From Bacteroidales bacterium (GTDB lineage Bacteria; Bacteroidota; Bacteroidia; Bacteroidales; UBA932), in NCBI GenBank assembly GCA_017534745.1, contig JAFXVX010000002.1:62001-126000 (forward strand): 64,000 nucleotides of DNA, in the 5' to 3' direction. The translations under genes were made by a program, and so were the position numbers. The notes beneath the pieces were generated by a model. That model saw only the letters and a list, made by a program, of their open reading frames with translations, did no database searches and was not told where the DNA came from. The first letter of the stretch is position 1; the number at the start of each line of letters is the position of its first letter. Below are positions 52,716-61,801 of this stretch, one piece after another.

Positions 52716-54940
52716 AAAAAATCCTTTACGTCCTGGCCCTTGTGGCCGCCGTGTGCGCCTGCGGGAAGAAAAAACACGCCGAGCGCCACATCGCGACTTA
52801 CCTTGACCTGTCGGCACCGATCGAGGAGAGGGTCGAAGACGCCCTGTCGAGGATGACCACCGAAGAGAAGGTGAAGATGCTCCATGCCCAGTCCAAGTTC
52901 TCCTCGGCCGGCGTGGAACGGCTGGGAATCCCGGAGGTATGGTGCACCGACGGGCCTCACGGCATCCGCCCTGAAGTGCTTTGGGACGAGTGGAACCAGG
53001 CCGGCTGGACCAATGACTCCTGCACTGCCTATCCGGCCCTCACCTGCCTCGCCGCGAGCTGGGACCGCGAAATGGCGGAACTTTACGGCAACTGCATCGG
53101 CGAGGAAGCCCGTTACCGCAAGAAGGACGTGCTCCTCGGGCCAGGCGTCAACATCTGCCGCACTCCGCTCAATGGGCGCAATTTCGAGTATATGGGTGAG
53201 GATCCGTTCCTCGCCGGGGAAATGGTTGTTCCCTACGTCAAGGGGGTGCAGGAAAACGGCGTGGCCGCGTGCGTTAAGCACTTCGCCGTCAACAACCAGG
53301 AGACAAAGCGCCACAGCACCAACTCCATCGTCGATGACAGGACGATGTATGAGATCTACCTCCCCGCCTTCAAGGCCGCCGTCCAGAAGGGCGGCGCCTG
53401 GGCGATAATGGGTTCGTATAACCTCTACAACGGTCAGTACAACTGCCACAATAAGAAGCTTCTCTGCGACATCCTCAAGGATGAGTGGGGCTTCGACGGG
53501 GTAGTCATCAGCGACTGGGGCGGCTGCCGCAACGACGACGAGCCCATAACCAACGGGCTCGACATGGAGTTCGGCACCTGGACCAACGGGCTCCAGGGGG
53601 CCGCCAGCAACGGCTACGACGCCTATCACATGGCGAATCCCTATCTCGAAAGGATTCGCGACGGGAGGGTCGGGACGACCGAGCTCGACGACAAGGTGCG
53701 GCGTATCCTCCGCCTTATCTTCCGTACATCGATGGCGCCGGAGCGCCACTTCGGCCGTTTCACCTGCCCGGAGCACTATGAGGCAGCCAGGAAGATTGCC
53801 GCCGAGGGAACGGTGCTACTGAAAAACGACGGCGTCCTGCCCCTGGAGAATCCGGGCAAAATCCTCGTCGTCGGTGAAAACGCCATCAAAAAGATGGTTG
53901 TCGGAGGCGGAAGTTCCTCACTCAAAACGAGATACGAGGTAACCCCGCTCGAAGCGCTGCAGGAGGAGTTCGGCGAAAATGTCATTTATGAACGCGGTTA
54001 CGTCGGCAGCACTGAGACTTCCTACAACAACGTCTCGACAGGAGAGAATCTCGAAGAGACGCGGTCTGCGGAAGAGCTCATTGCAGCAGCCGTGGCCGCT
54101 GCGGAGCAGGCCGACCTCATCGTCTTTGTCGGCGGCCTCAACAAGAGCAAGAACCAGGACAACGAAGGCTCCGACCGCCTCCAGCTGACCCTGCCTTACG
54201 GGCAGCAGGAGGTCATCGAGGCGCTCGCGGCGACCGGGAAGAAGATCGTCGCAGTCAATATATCCGGCTCGCCGGTGGCGATGCCGTGGGCGGACAAGGT
54301 GAACGCCCTCGTGCAGGGCTGGTACGGCGGCACGGAGAGCGGCCACGGCCTCGCCGACGTGCTGACCGGGCGTGTCAATCCTTCCGGCAGACTGCCGTTC
54401 ACCATCCCCTGCAGCTTGGAGGACGGTCCTCTCAAGACCGAGAGGCAGTATCCCGGAGTGATAGAGGAAGGGAAAGACAAGGTTCAGGAATACTACGACG
54501 AGGGGGTATTCATCGGCTACCGCTGGTACGCGACGCAGGGCATAGCCACGCAGTTCCCGTTCGGCTATGGCCTGAGTTATACTACGTTTGAAATCAGCAA
54601 CTTAAAAGCCACACGGAGCCGCGTAGGCCGGCTCGGCGAGTTCAAGGTGAAGCTCACCGTAAAGAATACCGGCGACCGCGACGGCGCCGAGGTCGTCCAG
54701 GTCTATGTCGCGCCGCCCGAGTCGCCCGTCGCCCGCCCGGTGAGGGAACTCAAGGGCTTCGCGAAGGTGTACCTGAAGGCAGGGGAGAGCAGGCAGATTT
54801 CCATCCCGCTTTCCTATCAGGACCTCTGCTACTTCGACGCCGAGGCCCACAAGTGGACCGCCGCCCCCGGCGAGTACACCATCCTCGCCGGCGATTCCTC
54901 CGACCACCTTCCCGTTTCCACAACTATCAAAGCCGTCTAG
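52712..54940 (+). CDS. Glycoside hydrolase family 3 (beta-glucosidase-like) lipoprotein
   Basis: A 742-aa GH3 with signal/lipobox (ALVAAVCACGKK), TIM barrel (about 35-300, nucleophile Asp in VVISDWGG, about 268), the alpha/beta sandwich (about 345-560) and C-terminal Fn3-like domain (GDRDGAEVVQVYV). LGPGVNICRTPLNGRNFEYMGEDPFLAG matches beta-glucosidases. It removes a terminal beta-linked glucose or xylose from oligosaccharides. It begins in the last 4 nt of the ATP-grasp gene and ends flush with the Stealth gene, so a hydrolase sits inside a glycan-building operon. Confidence 0.92.
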   Translation: MKKILYVLALVAAVCACGKKKHAERHIATYLDLSAPIEERVEDALSRMTTEEKVKMLHAQSKFSSAGVERLGIPEVWCTDGPHGIRPEVLWDEWNQAGWTNDSCTAYPALTCLAASWDREMAELYGNCIGEEARYRKKDVLLGPGVNICRTPLNGRNFEYMGEDPFLAGEMVVPYVKGVQENGVAACVKHFAVNNQETKRHSTNSIVDDRTMYEIYLPAFKAAVQKGGAWAIMGSYNLYNGQYNCHNKKLLCDILKDEWGFDGVVISDWGGCRNDDEPITNGLDMEFGTWTNGLQGAASNGYDAYHMANPYLERIRDGRVGTTELDDKVRRILRLIFRTSMAPERHFGRFTCPEHYEAARKIAAEGTVLLKNDGVLPLENPGKILVVGENAIKKMVVGGGSSSLKTRYEVTPLEALQEEFGENVIYERGYVGSTETSYNNVSTGENLEETRSAEELIAAAVAAAEQADLIVFVGGLNKSKNQDNEGSDRLQLTLPYGQQEVIEALAATGKKIVAVNISGSPVAMPWADKVNALVQGWYGGTESGHGLADVLTGRVNPSGRLPFTIPCSLEDGPLKTERQYPGVIEEGKDKVQEYYDEGVFIGYRWYATQGIATQFPFGYGLSYTTFEISNLKATRSRVGRLGEFKVKLTVKNTGDRDGAEVVQVYVAPPESPVARPVRELKGFAKVYLKAGESRQISIPLSYQDLCYFDAEAHKWTAAPGEYTILAGDSSDHLPVSTTIKAV

Positions 54941-55819
54941 ATGGATGCCATCGTAACATACGTTGACGGGCAGGATCCCCTGTGGAAGGAGGATTACGTG
55001 ACCGCCGTAGGCCACGAAATTCTCAACAAGAGGTTCCGCGACTGGGGGACATTGAAATACCATTTCAGGGGCCTCGCCCGCTATATGCCTTTCATCGACC
55101 GGATCCATCTGGTAGTGGCGCGGGAGAGCCAGGTACCGTCCTGGATCAATCCCGAGACAGTCCACGTCGTTCTCCACAGGGACATAATGCCGGCGGAGCA
55201 CCTTCCGACATTCAACAGCTCCATGATAGAGATGTTCCTCCACCGGATCCCTGGCCTGTCGGAGAAGTTCCTGTATTTCAACGACGACATGTACACCGTG
55301 GGGCCGTGCTCAGAGGATGATTTCTTCCCGGACGGCAGGCCGTCCATGGGATTTTCCCGCAATTTCATGAGGGGTGGGGATTTCAGGTTCCTGGTCAGCC
55401 ATTCCGATGCCCTTGCCCGCAAAGCCGCCGGCAAACGGGCATCCTGCATGTACGTCAGGCCCCAGCATACGGCATCGCCCATGCTGAAAAGTGTGTGCGA
55501 CGAGGTGTTTGCAGCCGTGAACGACGAAATAATGTCTTCGCTGACCCCCCTCAGGACAAGGGCCAACTACAACCAGTATCTCTTCCTGGACTACATGTAC
55601 TACAAAGGGATTGCACAGAGCAGGAGACTGTCCAACAAACACTTCTCCCTTGCCGCTGCGTCCATCGGCAAGATCTGCTCTTTCCTCCGGAATCCGACGG
55701 CGAAGATGGTCTGTATCAACGATGTGCAGATGAGCGAGGACAAGTTCCTCGCCTGCCGGGAAGCTCTCCTGAAGGCTTTTGACGAGATACTTCCGGAAAA
55801 ATCCAAATACGAGAAATGA
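54941..55819 (+). CDS. Stealth-family capsular polysaccharide phosphotransferase
   Basis: A 292-aa protein starting directly after the GH3 stop. Conserved regions of the Stealth family are present: DAIVTYVDGQDP (CR1), DWGTLKYHFRGLARYMPFIDRIHLV, FNSSMIEMFLHRIPGLSEKFLYFNDDM (CR2), and RPQHTASPMLKS. Stealth proteins transfer sugar-1-phosphate to make phosphodiester-linked glycans, as in meningococcal capsule. Substrate unknown; suggests the polymer of this locus is phosphorylated. Confidence 0.9.
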   Translation: MDAIVTYVDGQDPLWKEDYVTAVGHEILNKRFRDWGTLKYHFRGLARYMPFIDRIHLVVARESQVPSWINPETVHVVLHRDIMPAEHLPTFNSSMIEMFLHRIPGLSEKFLYFNDDMYTVGPCSEDDFFPDGRPSMGFSRNFMRGGDFRFLVSHSDALARKAAGKRASCMYVRPQHTASPMLKSVCDEVFAAVNDEIMSSLTPLRTRANYNQYLFLDYMYYKGIAQSRRLSNKHFSLAAASIGKICSFLRNPTAKMVCINDVQMSEDKFLACREALLKAFDEILPEKSKYEK

Positions 55820-56691
55820 AAGTAAGCGTCATCGTCCCCGTCTTCAAGGTTGAAGGATACATCGCCGAATGCGCCCGTTCGGTGCTCGGCCAGACCTATC
55901 CCGACACCGAGTTCATCTTCGTGGACGATGGCTCTCCGGACAGGTCCGTCGAGATACTCGAGGACCTGATTCGGAGCGAATTCCCATCCGTCCGGGAAAG
56001 GGTTAAAATTATCAGGAAGCCGAACGGGGGGCTGCCGCAGGCCCGGCTTACCGGCCTGCAGGCGGCGACCGGGGACTACATCCTCCACGTGGATTCGGAC
56101 GACTGGATCGAACTTGACGCGGTGGAGAAACTGGTCGCCGAAGCGGAGCGCACCGGCGCCGACCTCGTCCATTTCTTCGTGAGAAAAGAAAAGGGCGGGG
56201 GCAAGTCCCACGTATCCAGGGACAGGGAATATGTCAGCCCGCAGGAATACTCGCGGGCGGTGCTGACCTTCCGCGCCAATGGATACATGGTCAACAAGTT
56301 TGCCCGCCGCTCCTGCTATCGGCCGGACCTGTTCTACCCGGTGATAAATATGCACGAGGACATGGTCCTCTCGTGCCAGCTGCTGTTCTACTGCAGCAAG
56401 GTCGCCCTTCTCCCTGAGCCACTGTATCACTACAGGCGAAACAACGCGGCCTCAGAGACCCGGCAGGGCCGCCGCGAACGCAGGGCCCTGTCCGCGAGAA
56501 ACTTCCTCGACCTCTACGAGTTCTACCGCGACCGCCTGGAGGACTCCCCCGTGGGGCCGGTCGAGCGCGAACTGCTCGACCGCTGCGTCTGGATAGGCCT
56601 CCGCTGGGACCGCTCCCTTTTCGCAGAAAGGCCTTATCTCGCCAAGGCCGGCCGATGGGACCTCAGACTCCTATGTTCGATATTACTTTAA
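55816..56691 (+). CDS. Glycosyltransferase family 2
   Basis: A 291-aa GT-A enzyme: VSVIVPVFKVEGYIAECARSVLGQTYPDTEFIFVDDGSPDRS, LHVDSDDWIELDAVEKL. It overlaps the Stealth gene by 4 nt and ends the glycan operon. Most similar in form to capsule or LPS GT2 enzymes adding one sugar to a lipid-linked chain. Confidence 0.92.
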   Translation: MKVSVIVPVFKVEGYIAECARSVLGQTYPDTEFIFVDDGSPDRSVEILEDLIRSEFPSVRERVKIIRKPNGGLPQARLTGLQAATGDYILHVDSDDWIELDAVEKLVAEAERTGADLVHFFVRKEKGGGKSHVSRDREYVSPQEYSRAVLTFRANGYMVNKFARRSCYRPDLFYPVINMHEDMVLSCQLLFYCSKVALLPEPLYHYRRNNAASETRQGRRERRALSARNFLDLYEFYRDRLEDSPVGPVERELLDRCVWIGLRWDRSLFAERPYLAKAGRWDLRLLCSILL

Positions 56692-56706
56692 ACCATTTAT
56701 ATTATG

Positions 56707-56742
56707 AAAAAAGCACCGCTTCCTGTCAGGGGCGGTGCTTTT
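56707..56742 (+). terminator. Terminator at the end of the glycan operon
   Basis: Stem GCACCGC / GCGGTGC with flanking A run and TTTTA; loop 12 nt. It can work in both directions and also lies downstream of the convergent lipoprotein gene. Confidence 0.8.
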
Positions 56743-56758
56743 ACATTATCCAGGGCTT

Positions 56759-57232
56759 CTACGGCTCCCCTATCGCGGGAGCGGTGAAGGATTTGACTTC
56801 GCCGTAATAGCAGCGCTCGGGGTAACCGTTCTCCGGAGAAGGGTCGATCTCGGCGAAACCGCAGTAGTAGTAAACTGCCCCGGGAAGGAAATTGTTTTGA
56901 AGAGTCGTTTCAAGTCTGTCGTCAGCCATGGAGTCGACTCCGACCCGTGACAACAGTTTCTCATCACTGTTAAGTGAGGCCGCCACCAACTCTTCCGGAG
57001 AAGGCTTTGACTCGAAATTAGCAGCCGGACACCAGAAAACAGAAAGCCGTCCACCGTTAGAAGTAAGGCGATGGACAACGGCGCCGAGCTTAACGGTCCC
57101 TATCTCCACTTCCGCATCGAGCGTCTCGCAGTACTCCTCACTGAGGTCTATCTGCTCCTGAACCTTCTTTTTGCACCCAGCCAGCATCACCACCAGCAAC
57201 ACCGCCATAAGAATTATTATCAGCTTTTTCAT
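56759..57232 (-). CDS. Hypothetical lipoprotein
   Basis: A 157-aa protein from ATG 57232 (signal LLVVMLAGCKKK). The mature part has several Cys and a pattern GAVYYYCGFAEIDPSPENGYPERCYYGEV. No family recognised. It has a strong promoter at 57258-57289. Confidence 0.62.
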   Translation of the reverse strand: MKKLIIILMAVLLVVMLAGCKKKVQEQIDLSEEYCETLDAEVEIGTVKLGAVVHRLTSNGGRLSVFWCPAANFESKPSPEELVAASLNSDEKLLSRVGVDSMADDRLETTLQNNFLPGAVYYYCGFAEIDPSPENGYPERCYYGEVKSFTAPAIGEP

Positions 57233-57257
57233 AATCGATCTTTTGCCTGTTCCCCCG

Positions 57258-57289
57258 CAAATATACTTCATCTCCCCCACTTCCACAAA
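57258..57289 (-). promoter_or_regulatory. Consensus promoter, leftward, of the 56759-57232 lipoprotein
   Basis: Minus-strand TTTG (57289-57286), 20 nt, TATATTTG (57265-57258). Confidence 0.75.
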
Positions 57290-57328
57290 CCACATCTTAA
57301 TATGGAGGTTTTTCGCTAAAATTATTGT

Positions 57329-57336
57329 TATCTTTG
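57329..57336 (+). promoter_or_regulatory. -7 element of the 57362-58282 lipoprotein
   Basis: TATCTTTG, 26 nt before the ATG; an AT-rich upstream region with no exact -33 box. Confidence 0.5.
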
Positions 57337-57361
57337 CGAACAGTATAACATTTTTGACACT

Positions 57362-58282
57362 ATGAAGAAGATTTTGTTCCTGGCTTTGGCCATCCTGGCA
57401 GCTGTCGCCTGTGAGAAAGATGTAAAGAAGAAATCATCCACCGAATTCATCGGTTTTGATTTTACCAAGGAAAATTTCCTCAATGGGGAGTATGTCATAA
57501 CTCTCGAGCGCGACGGGATTACCCTGACACTCAGCCCGCGTGCGCAGTGGTACAAAGATGACCAGGCCCTGTGTGTCTATGGCGGTGGTACTATAGCTTT
57601 GAGTGCAGAAGAGACCATCGAGAAAATTACGTTCACTTTCGCAGATCACGAAAACGCAGCGACTATCACGGCGTGTGAGGGAGAACTTTCCGAAAATATC
57701 TGGACCGGTGCCAATAAAAGAGTCTTCTTTAAAGTCGAAGGCTTAGGACATTACTGTGGCATAAGCCGCATTGCGGTCAAACTGGGAAGTAAGCCCAGCG
57801 ACAATATGACAGATGTCATCACATCCTCCTTCACCGGTATAACCAGCAACAATGTTTATCAAAATTGGTCAGGCAAAAAAGGAACCACTTCTGTGGCCAC
57901 ATATTCGGGAATGACGGCAGTTGTCGATTTCAACGATATCCACTCAATTTTATTCCACCAAACAGATAAATGCGGTATCGTCAGCAGAACCACGGCCGGA
58001 TTTGTACGTCATATCCAAATCTGGTGGGGTAGAAACACTGAACTGGACAGGGACGTGGAAGTCTATGGTGACGATATAGCCTACTCAGGGCCATCGGATC
58101 TCTACAACAGCAGTTACGCCGGGACGCTTTTAGGCACTTTTGACTATCACAATCCATACCCCTACACCATCATTAACGTCACGGGGAATTACAAGTACGT
58201 CGGCCTCCGTCCGAAAGGCGACAGCAACACCGCCAACGAATACAGGCTCTATATCGACAAAATCGAGATAACCTGGGAATAG
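57362..58282 (+). CDS. Hypothetical surface lipoprotein
   Basis: A 306-aa lipoprotein (ILAAVACEKDVKKK). The mature portion is beta-rich with two similar halves: an ITLERDGITLTLSP...VYGGGTIAL sheet and a C-terminal part with GNYKYVGLRPKGDSN that resembles discoidin/carbohydrate-binding folds. Function unknown; its end adjoins a repeat region. Confidence 0.6.
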   Translation: MKKILFLALAILAAVACEKDVKKKSSTEFIGFDFTKENFLNGEYVITLERDGITLTLSPRAQWYKDDQALCVYGGGTIALSAEETIEKITFTFADHENAATITACEGELSENIWTGANKRVFFKVEGLGHYCGISRIAVKLGSKPSDNMTDVITSSFTGITSNNVYQNWSGKKGTTSVATYSGMTAVVDFNDIHSILFHQTDKCGIVSRTTAGFVRHIQIWWGRNTELDRDVEVYGDDIAYSGPSDLYNSSYAGTLLGTFDYHNPYPYTIINVTGNYKYVGLRPKGDSNTANEYRLYIDKIEITWE

Positions 58283-58374
58283 ACTCCGAGTCGCTGGTAT
58301 TCCTGACGTCTGGACCGTCGTAGACGCTTCATAGATTATAAGCGGAATATATCTCGTCCTCTCCGACATCTTGG

Positions 58375-58470
58375 AGGCACGAAGTGCCGATGGCGGCATC
58401 AGCCGCCGTGCCGCAGTTGAGGAGCGAAGCGACGACCGGAGGCACCGACCGAAGCGGAGCGAAGGTCGCA
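58375..58470. repeat. Dispersed repeat, family B, copy 2 (inverted relative to copy 1)
   Basis: Core 58386-58445 is the reverse complement of 20693-20752 with few mismatches (GGCGGC..GCCGCCGTGCCG, GAGCGAAGCGACGACCGGAGGCACC); it is followed by a near-repeat GACCGAAGCGGAGCGAAGGTC. The interval 58283-58496 shows no gene. Confidence 0.75.
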
Positions 58471-58496
58471 TAAGAAAAATATCTCGGACTCTACGC

Positions 58497-58522
58497 AAAA
58501 AGAGCTGCCTTCGGGCAGCTCT
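58497..58522 (-). terminator. Terminator of tRNA-Ser
   Basis: Stem AGAGCTGCC / GGCAGCTCT with TTCG tetraloop; read leftward it is followed by TTTT. Positioned 3 nt after the tRNA 3' end. Confidence 0.85.
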
Positions 58523-58524
58523 TG

Positions 58525-58611
58525 CGGAGAGGACGAGATTCGAACTCGTGGTACGGTTACCCGTACGGCAGTTTAGCAAACTGCTGGTTTCAGCCACTCA
58601 CCCACCTCTCC
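58525..58611 (-). tRNA. tRNA-Ser (anticodon GCT)
   Basis: 87 nt with the long variable arm of class II tRNAs. Acceptor GGAGAGG / CCTCTCC, anticodon stem GCAGT / ACTGC around TTGCTAA (anticodon GCT, serine AGY), variable arm CGTACGGGTAACCGTAC, T loop TTCGAAT, discriminator G. Confidence 0.95.
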
Positions 58612-58660
58612 GGAAGTCTCGGTAAAACTGAAACGTCCCACACTTTCTCGTGCGGGACTG

Positions 58661-58690
58661 CAAATATACAACTTTTTTCTTTTCTGCAAA
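58661..58690 (-). promoter_or_regulatory. tRNA-Ser promoter
   Basis: Minus-strand TTTG (58690-58687), 18 nt, TATATTTG (58668-58661). The leader carries the hairpin GTCCCGCAC / GTGTGGGAC before the tRNA. The promoter starts next to the stop of the PD40 gene. Confidence 0.75.
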
Positions 58691-60412
58691 CTATTTTTCC
58701 AGGCGGACGGCTTCGGCGATGCTTACCTGGCGGCCGTCGCGGAAGGCCTGGATGACGGCGTCCTTGAAGCCGAGGCGGCGGACGGGGTTGAGGTTGTCGA
58801 GCGCGTCCGAGTAGCGGGTGAAGAGGCCAGCCGAGTAGGTATATTTCAGGGAACTCGTAATCCTCTCATAGACAGGCGACAGGCCGCGGAGGTCATCGAC
58901 ACTGGCGTGGGAGGAGCGGACCATGAAGCGGATCTGGTAAACGATACCGGAAGGCAGGGTGTTATCCTTGGCGAAACGGCCGACGGGGGCGATACGGAAG
59001 GTGTTGTCAGCGGCGGACTCCTTCACGGAGACTCTCATACGGGGCTTGGGGCCGTAGGCGTTCTTGGTGAAAGTGTAGGCGGAAGAGGCGCCGGCGACCT
59101 CGCGGCCGGCCCTGTCCTCCTTGCTCACGACACCGCTGGAGAGGAACTCGAGCTCCGCCTGGCGGAGGGCCTCGCCGGAGCGCTTGAGGGAATCCCGGAG
59201 AGGAGGCAGGGACTCCTCGAGGGAGGCGATCTTTGCGACGGCGGCCGCGAGGGTCTCCTGGTCTGTCGAGGAGGACATCTTCTGGCGCAGGGCGTCTATC
59301 GCTTTTTCTACGGTATAGATCGAGTCACGGAGGCTCCTGACTTCCGCCATTTTACGGCGGTAGAGGGTTGTCCCGTCTGAGCCGGGGATGGCGGAGGAGA
59401 CGGCGGAGCCGTTGTCCAGCCGCTTGGGGTCCGACACGGGATTGAGCTCGGAAAGCTTCTTGAGTGCAGCGACATCCCTGATTGACTTACGCATCGGGAT
59501 CTCCTCGTATTCAAGGACGTAGATGTTGACGGTCCCTTCGGCGCAGCCCCTGTTGGATGCGAAGATGGAGTATTTGCCGTCGTCTGTGTCTATATAAAGG
59601 AAATCGTCAGCGGGAGAGGAATACGGGAACCCCATGTTCTGCGGCTCGCCCCAGGAGGAGCTCTCCTCGTCCCAGACGGAGAAATAGAGGTCGTAGCCGC
59701 CCATCCCGTAGAGGCCGTCGGAAGCGAAATAGAGCTTCCGGCCGTCGGCGGAGAGCATGGGAAATATTTCGTTGCCGGCGGAGAACATCGCCTCGCCGAG
59801 GAGGTCGGGAGCCGTCCAGAGGGTGTCGGTCGCGTTCGTTACATATATGTTGCGACTGCCGGAGCCGTCGGGGGTCGAGAAATAGACCGAGACCGCGTCT
59901 TTTGGGATATACACCGCCTGAGGGATACGGCAGACTGTCGTGGTGTCGAGGACGTTGGGGGTCTGGCGCCAGCTTCCGCTCTTCAGCGGGTAGAACAGCA
60001 TGAAGTCCTTCAGGGGCAGATTCTGGCGGGCCACCACTACGGGGGTGCTGCAGAAATCGGTCATATTGAGACCGTTCTGGGCGAGGGAGAATTTCTCCTC
60101 GATGCTCTTGTGGAGGTCCTCGTCGGTCGTCATCGAGGCGGCGGCCTTGTAGATAGAGAGGGCGTCCTCGAAGCGATAGGCGCCGCGGAGGGCGTCCGCT
60201 TCGGAGACCATATCCCTGGGGACTGTGACGTTGTCCTTCGGGACGGTGACGTTTTCGAAGACAACGGTATCTGCCTGTATGTCAATGTTCCCCGACTCTA
60301 TGGAAATGGAGACCGGACGGACCAGGATGGTGTCCTGCTGGGCATACGAAACCGACGCCCCCGCGGAAAGGAGGGCGGCGCAAATCAGTATTTCCGGAAA
60401 CCTTGTCATCAA
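58691..60412 (-). CDS. PD40 beta-propeller protein with SPOR-like C terminus
   Basis: A 573-aa protein with signal peptide (AALLSAGASVSYAQQ). The centre has PD40/TolB-like strands (EIFPMLSADGRKLYFASDGLYGMGGYDLYFS; DDGKYSIFASNRGCAEGTVNIYVLE), then a coiled coil (about 375-435), and the final ~75 residues (YQIRFMVRSSHASVDDLRGLSPVYER ... DALDNLNPVRRLGFKDAVIQAF) resemble SPOR-type peptidoglycan-binding modules. It probably acts in the periplasm at the cell wall or outer membrane; similar proteins in Bacteroidetes belong to gliding or envelope systems. Confidence 0.8.
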   Translation of the reverse strand: MMTRFPEILICAALLSAGASVSYAQQDTILVRPVSISIESGNIDIQADTVVFENVTVPKDNVTVPRDMVSEADALRGAYRFEDALSIYKAAASMTTDEDLHKSIEEKFSLAQNGLNMTDFCSTPVVVARQNLPLKDFMLFYPLKSGSWRQTPNVLDTTTVCRIPQAVYIPKDAVSVYFSTPDGSGSRNIYVTNATDTLWTAPDLLGEAMFSAGNEIFPMLSADGRKLYFASDGLYGMGGYDLYFSVWDEESSSWGEPQNMGFPYSSPADDFLYIDTDDGKYSIFASNRGCAEGTVNIYVLEYEEIPMRKSIRDVAALKKLSELNPVSDPKRLDNGSAVSSAIPGSDGTTLYRRKMAEVRSLRDSIYTVEKAIDALRQKMSSSTDQETLAAAVAKIASLEESLPPLRDSLKRSGEALRQAELEFLSSGVVSKEDRAGREVAGASSAYTFTKNAYGPKPRMRVSVKESAADNTFRIAPVGRFAKDNTLPSGIVYQIRFMVRSSHASVDDLRGLSPVYERITSSLKYTYSAGLFTRYSDALDNLNPVRRLGFKDAVIQAFRDGRQVSIAEAVRLEK

Positions 60413-60428
60413 TCTGCAGGACAGACTG

Positions 60429-60489
60429 CAAAAATAACCACATTATGGCTTTTATCAAACATCAGGCCGCCGTTATTTTATTATATTTG
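60429..60489. promoter_or_regulatory. Divergent -7 elements, PD40 gene and histidine phosphatase
   Basis: Minus-strand TATTTTTG (60436-60429) 17 nt before the PD40 ATG; plus-strand TATATTTG (60482-60489) just before the phosphatase ATG at 60497. Confidence 0.55.
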
Positions 60490-60496
60490 CATCAAT

Positions 60497-61786
60497 ATGA
60501 AAAAGTATCTGATTATCCCTCTCCTGCTCGCCGCCATTTCAGCGGCCGCGCAGCCGGTCCCGGACAACGATTTTGTCAATTACCTCCGGGCGTTCCCCCA
60601 ACGCGCAAGCCAGAATCTCCACAGCTACGAGTTCGACGCCCTGAGCGACACCCCCGCCCCGAAAGGATACAAGCCGTTCTATATCAGCCACTACGGCCGG
60701 CACGGATCCCGATCCGCGGGAGACGGCCACGACTACGCCCGCCTGGAAAAAGTTCTCTCTGAGGCCGACGCTGACGACCAGCTGACTCCCGACGGAAAGC
60801 ACTTGCTCGACATAACCCGCCTTGTAATTGAGCGCCACGGGGGGATGGACGGACACCTCACCCCGCGCGGGCGCAGGGAGCACGCCACCATCGCGGAAAG
60901 GATGTACCGGCGCTATCCTGAAGTGTTCCGAAAAGGAAGCAGGAAAATTTCCGCCGTATCCAGCACGGTGCCCCGCTGTATCGTCAGCATGGCGGCGTTC
61001 ACCAACAAGCTGAAGGAACTGCAAAAAGACCTCGACATAGATCTTGACACCGGTGAGAAATACATGAGCTACATCGGACGGGGCGGAAGCGAAAAGATCA
61101 CTTCAGCGAACAGGCCGATAATCGACTCTCTCAACAAAAGCCTCATCCCTGACACGACATCCATCCTGGGTACCATTTTCAAGGATCCTTCCGCGGCCCG
61201 GAAGTATGTCCCTTCGGCCAGAAAATTCCAAAGGGACATCTTCTCGACGGCAAAAACCTGTGAAGCCTTCGACATCGACGAAGACCTTTTCAGGCTGTTG
61301 CCGGAAGGGGTGGTGTACAGATACTCGCGCGGATCTTCCATCTACATTTACCTTAATCACGCCAACTCGGAGGAGGCCGGCGACAAGCGGATTCCGCGCG
61401 CCGCGCCCCTTGCAGACGACATCATTGGAAAAGCTGACGAGGTCATCGCAGGGGCCCCGAGGGCGGCCGATCTGCGCTTCGGCCATGACTGGCCCTTCGT
61501 AGGCCTGGTCTGCTATTTCGGTCTTGAAGGAGTCTCCGAGAGGATGCCACTGGAAGAGGCATGCGCAAGATGGAACGCATCGCGCTTCACCCCATTCGCG
61601 GCGAATCTCCAGTTGATATTCTACCGCAATAAACGCGGGGACATCCTGGTCAAATTCCTTCTCAATGAAAAAGAAACCCTTATTCCGGAGCTGACGCCGG
61701 TGAGCGGGCCATATTACCGCTGGGAGGATGTAAAATCCCTCTGTGAAGGCAGGCCCAAGTCATACTCTTCCAGCAAAAAGCATTAG
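60497..61786 (+). CDS. Secreted histidine acid phosphatase (phytase-like)
   Basis: A 429-aa protein with signal peptide (LLAAISAAAQ). The RHG motif in SHYGRHGSR (about 64-72) is the phosphohistidine site, and LRFGHDWPF (HD, about 330) supplies the proton donor, as in periplasmic acid phosphatases and bacterial phytases rather than the HAE form of MINPP. It releases phosphate from organic esters in the periplasm or outside. Short predicted leader, 7 nt. Confidence 0.85.
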   Translation: MKKYLIIPLLLAAISAAAQPVPDNDFVNYLRAFPQRASQNLHSYEFDALSDTPAPKGYKPFYISHYGRHGSRSAGDGHDYARLEKVLSEADADDQLTPDGKHLLDITRLVIERHGGMDGHLTPRGRREHATIAERMYRRYPEVFRKGSRKISAVSSTVPRCIVSMAAFTNKLKELQKDLDIDLDTGEKYMSYIGRGGSEKITSANRPIIDSLNKSLIPDTTSILGTIFKDPSAARKYVPSARKFQRDIFSTAKTCEAFDIDEDLFRLLPEGVVYRYSRGSSIYIYLNHANSEEAGDKRIPRAAPLADDIIGKADEVIAGAPRAADLRFGHDWPFVGLVCYFGLEGVSERMPLEEACARWNASRFTPFAANLQLIFYRNKRGDILVKFLLNEKETLIPELTPVSGPYYRWEDVKSLCEGRPKSYSSSKKH

Positions 61787-61801
61787 ACAATATCAGGCCG
61801 T

